A stretch of 64,000 nt of DNA from the NCBI RefSeq assembly GCF_015690355.1, contig NZ_JADPRT010000003.1, positions 186,001 through 250,000 of the forward strand. Direction: 5' to 3'. Position 1 is the first letter of the stretch, and every line of letters begins with the position of its first letter. The translations under genes and the position numbers were made by a program. Source of the DNA: Streptacidiphilus fuscans. Lineage in GTDB: Bacteria > Actinomycetota > Actinomycetes > Streptomycetales > Streptomycetaceae. The notes under the pieces are model-generated. The model saw only the letters and a list, made by a program, of their open reading frames with translations. It searched no databases and had not been told where the DNA came from. Below, piece by piece: positions 63,901-64,000 of the stretch.

Positions 63901-64000
63901 GCCTCGTCCCCTTCCGTGCCCGTGCCGTCCTGCTCTGCCCCGGCCTGCTGGGCGTCTTCGGCTGTGCGGGCGTCTTCGGCTTCGCGGACGTCCTCGGTCT
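63897..64000 (-). CDS. nuoE: NADH-quinone oxidoreductase subunit E, C-terminal fragment
   Basis: The stop codon overlaps the nuoF ATG in the sequence ATGA. The visible 33 codons translate to an acidic, Ala/Glu/Asp-rich repetitive tail (DVREAEDARTAEDAQQ followed by [15 protein letters not shown]). The 2Fe-2S domain itself lies beyond the window, so the identity rests on operon order and on the long acidic tail, which suits actinobacterial NuoE. The gene is cut by the window edge. Confidence 0.72.
   Translation of the reverse strand, partial: TEDVREAEDARTAEDAQQAGAEQDGTGTEGDEA

Overview
This window is a high-G+C actinobacterial chromosome segment, most likely from a Streptomyces-type organism (Streptomycetaceae; genus not decidable from the window). 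The reasons are the very high third-position G/C, GTG and occasional TTG starts, a WhiJ-like regulator paired with a DUF397 protein, a c-di-AMP riboswitch in front of an Rpf-type hydrolase, fused FO synthase (fbiC), korAB, and a complete run of nuo genes. No IS element, rRNA, CRISPR array or biosynthetic megagene is visible.

Layout. 0-2.3 kb: an overlapping gene pair for a luciferase-like (probably F420-dependent) oxidoreductase and an amidohydrolase, flanked by identical palindromes. 2.4-10 kb: HtrA-like protease, GT39 membrane glycosyltransferase next to an OmpR-type two-component system, rhomboid protease, aldose epimerase. 10.4-20.3 kb: secreted amidase, small membrane protein, acyl-CoA dehydrogenase, a MerR-PP2C fusion beside a tyrosine phosphatase, SRPBCC protein, methyltransferase, flavin-binding-fold protein, Rv1733c-like protein, orphan kinase. 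20.4-24.7 kb: mycothiol-dependent-type protein, PucR regulator, then a 1.5-kb islet between a decayed 3' copy of tRNA-Arg and the intact tRNA-Arg(CCT); it holds a small secreted protein and a free-standing NusG-type KOW domain. 24.7-27.6 kb: quinone oxidoreductase divergent from a MerR regulator that overlaps an AAC(2')-like acetyltransferase, then a ferredoxin/CDGSH protein and a small GNAT. 27.7-34.2 kb: Rpf/LysM/NlpC hydrolase under a ydaO riboswitch, D-Ala-D-Ala carboxypeptidase with a huge acidic tail, GPP34 protein, WhiJ/DUF397 pair. 34.3-40.4 kb: an unknown protein, a double-HTH protein, an SDR, a PPOX flavoprotein, fbiC. 40.6-46.3 kb: LolA-like secreted protein, secreted sphingomyelinase-like phosphodiesterase, RarD, KimA-like transporter. 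46.5-64 kb: korB-korA, a NarL-type regulator, a polyprenyl diphosphate synthase, and nuoN to nuoF with the end of nuoE, all on the minus strand.

How parts work together. NADH dehydrogenase I (nuo), polyprenyl diphosphate synthase (likely menaquinone side chain) and KorAB (2-oxoglutarate:ferredoxin oxidoreductase) form an energy-metabolism block; the nuo genes mostly overlap by 4 or 8 bases and are probably translationally coupled. FbiC supplies the F420 chromophore that the luciferase-like enzyme at the left edge is likely to use. A c-di-AMP riboswitch and a KimA-like potassium importer suggest a link between osmotic signalling and wall turnover.

The most interesting signal is a palindrome, CTGAC-N5-GTCAG (best form CTGACG-N3-CGTCAG), at five intergenic places: beside the luciferase-like/amidohydrolase pair (two copies), in front of an unknown gene at 35.2 kb, in front of an SDR at 36.2 kb, and between korA and a NarL-type regulator. 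I infer an uncharacterised regulon, possibly TetR-controlled and catabolic. Other points worth checking are the MerR-PP2C fusion, the stand-alone NusG KOW protein in a tRNA-bounded islet, and a codon-usage mosaic inside korA.
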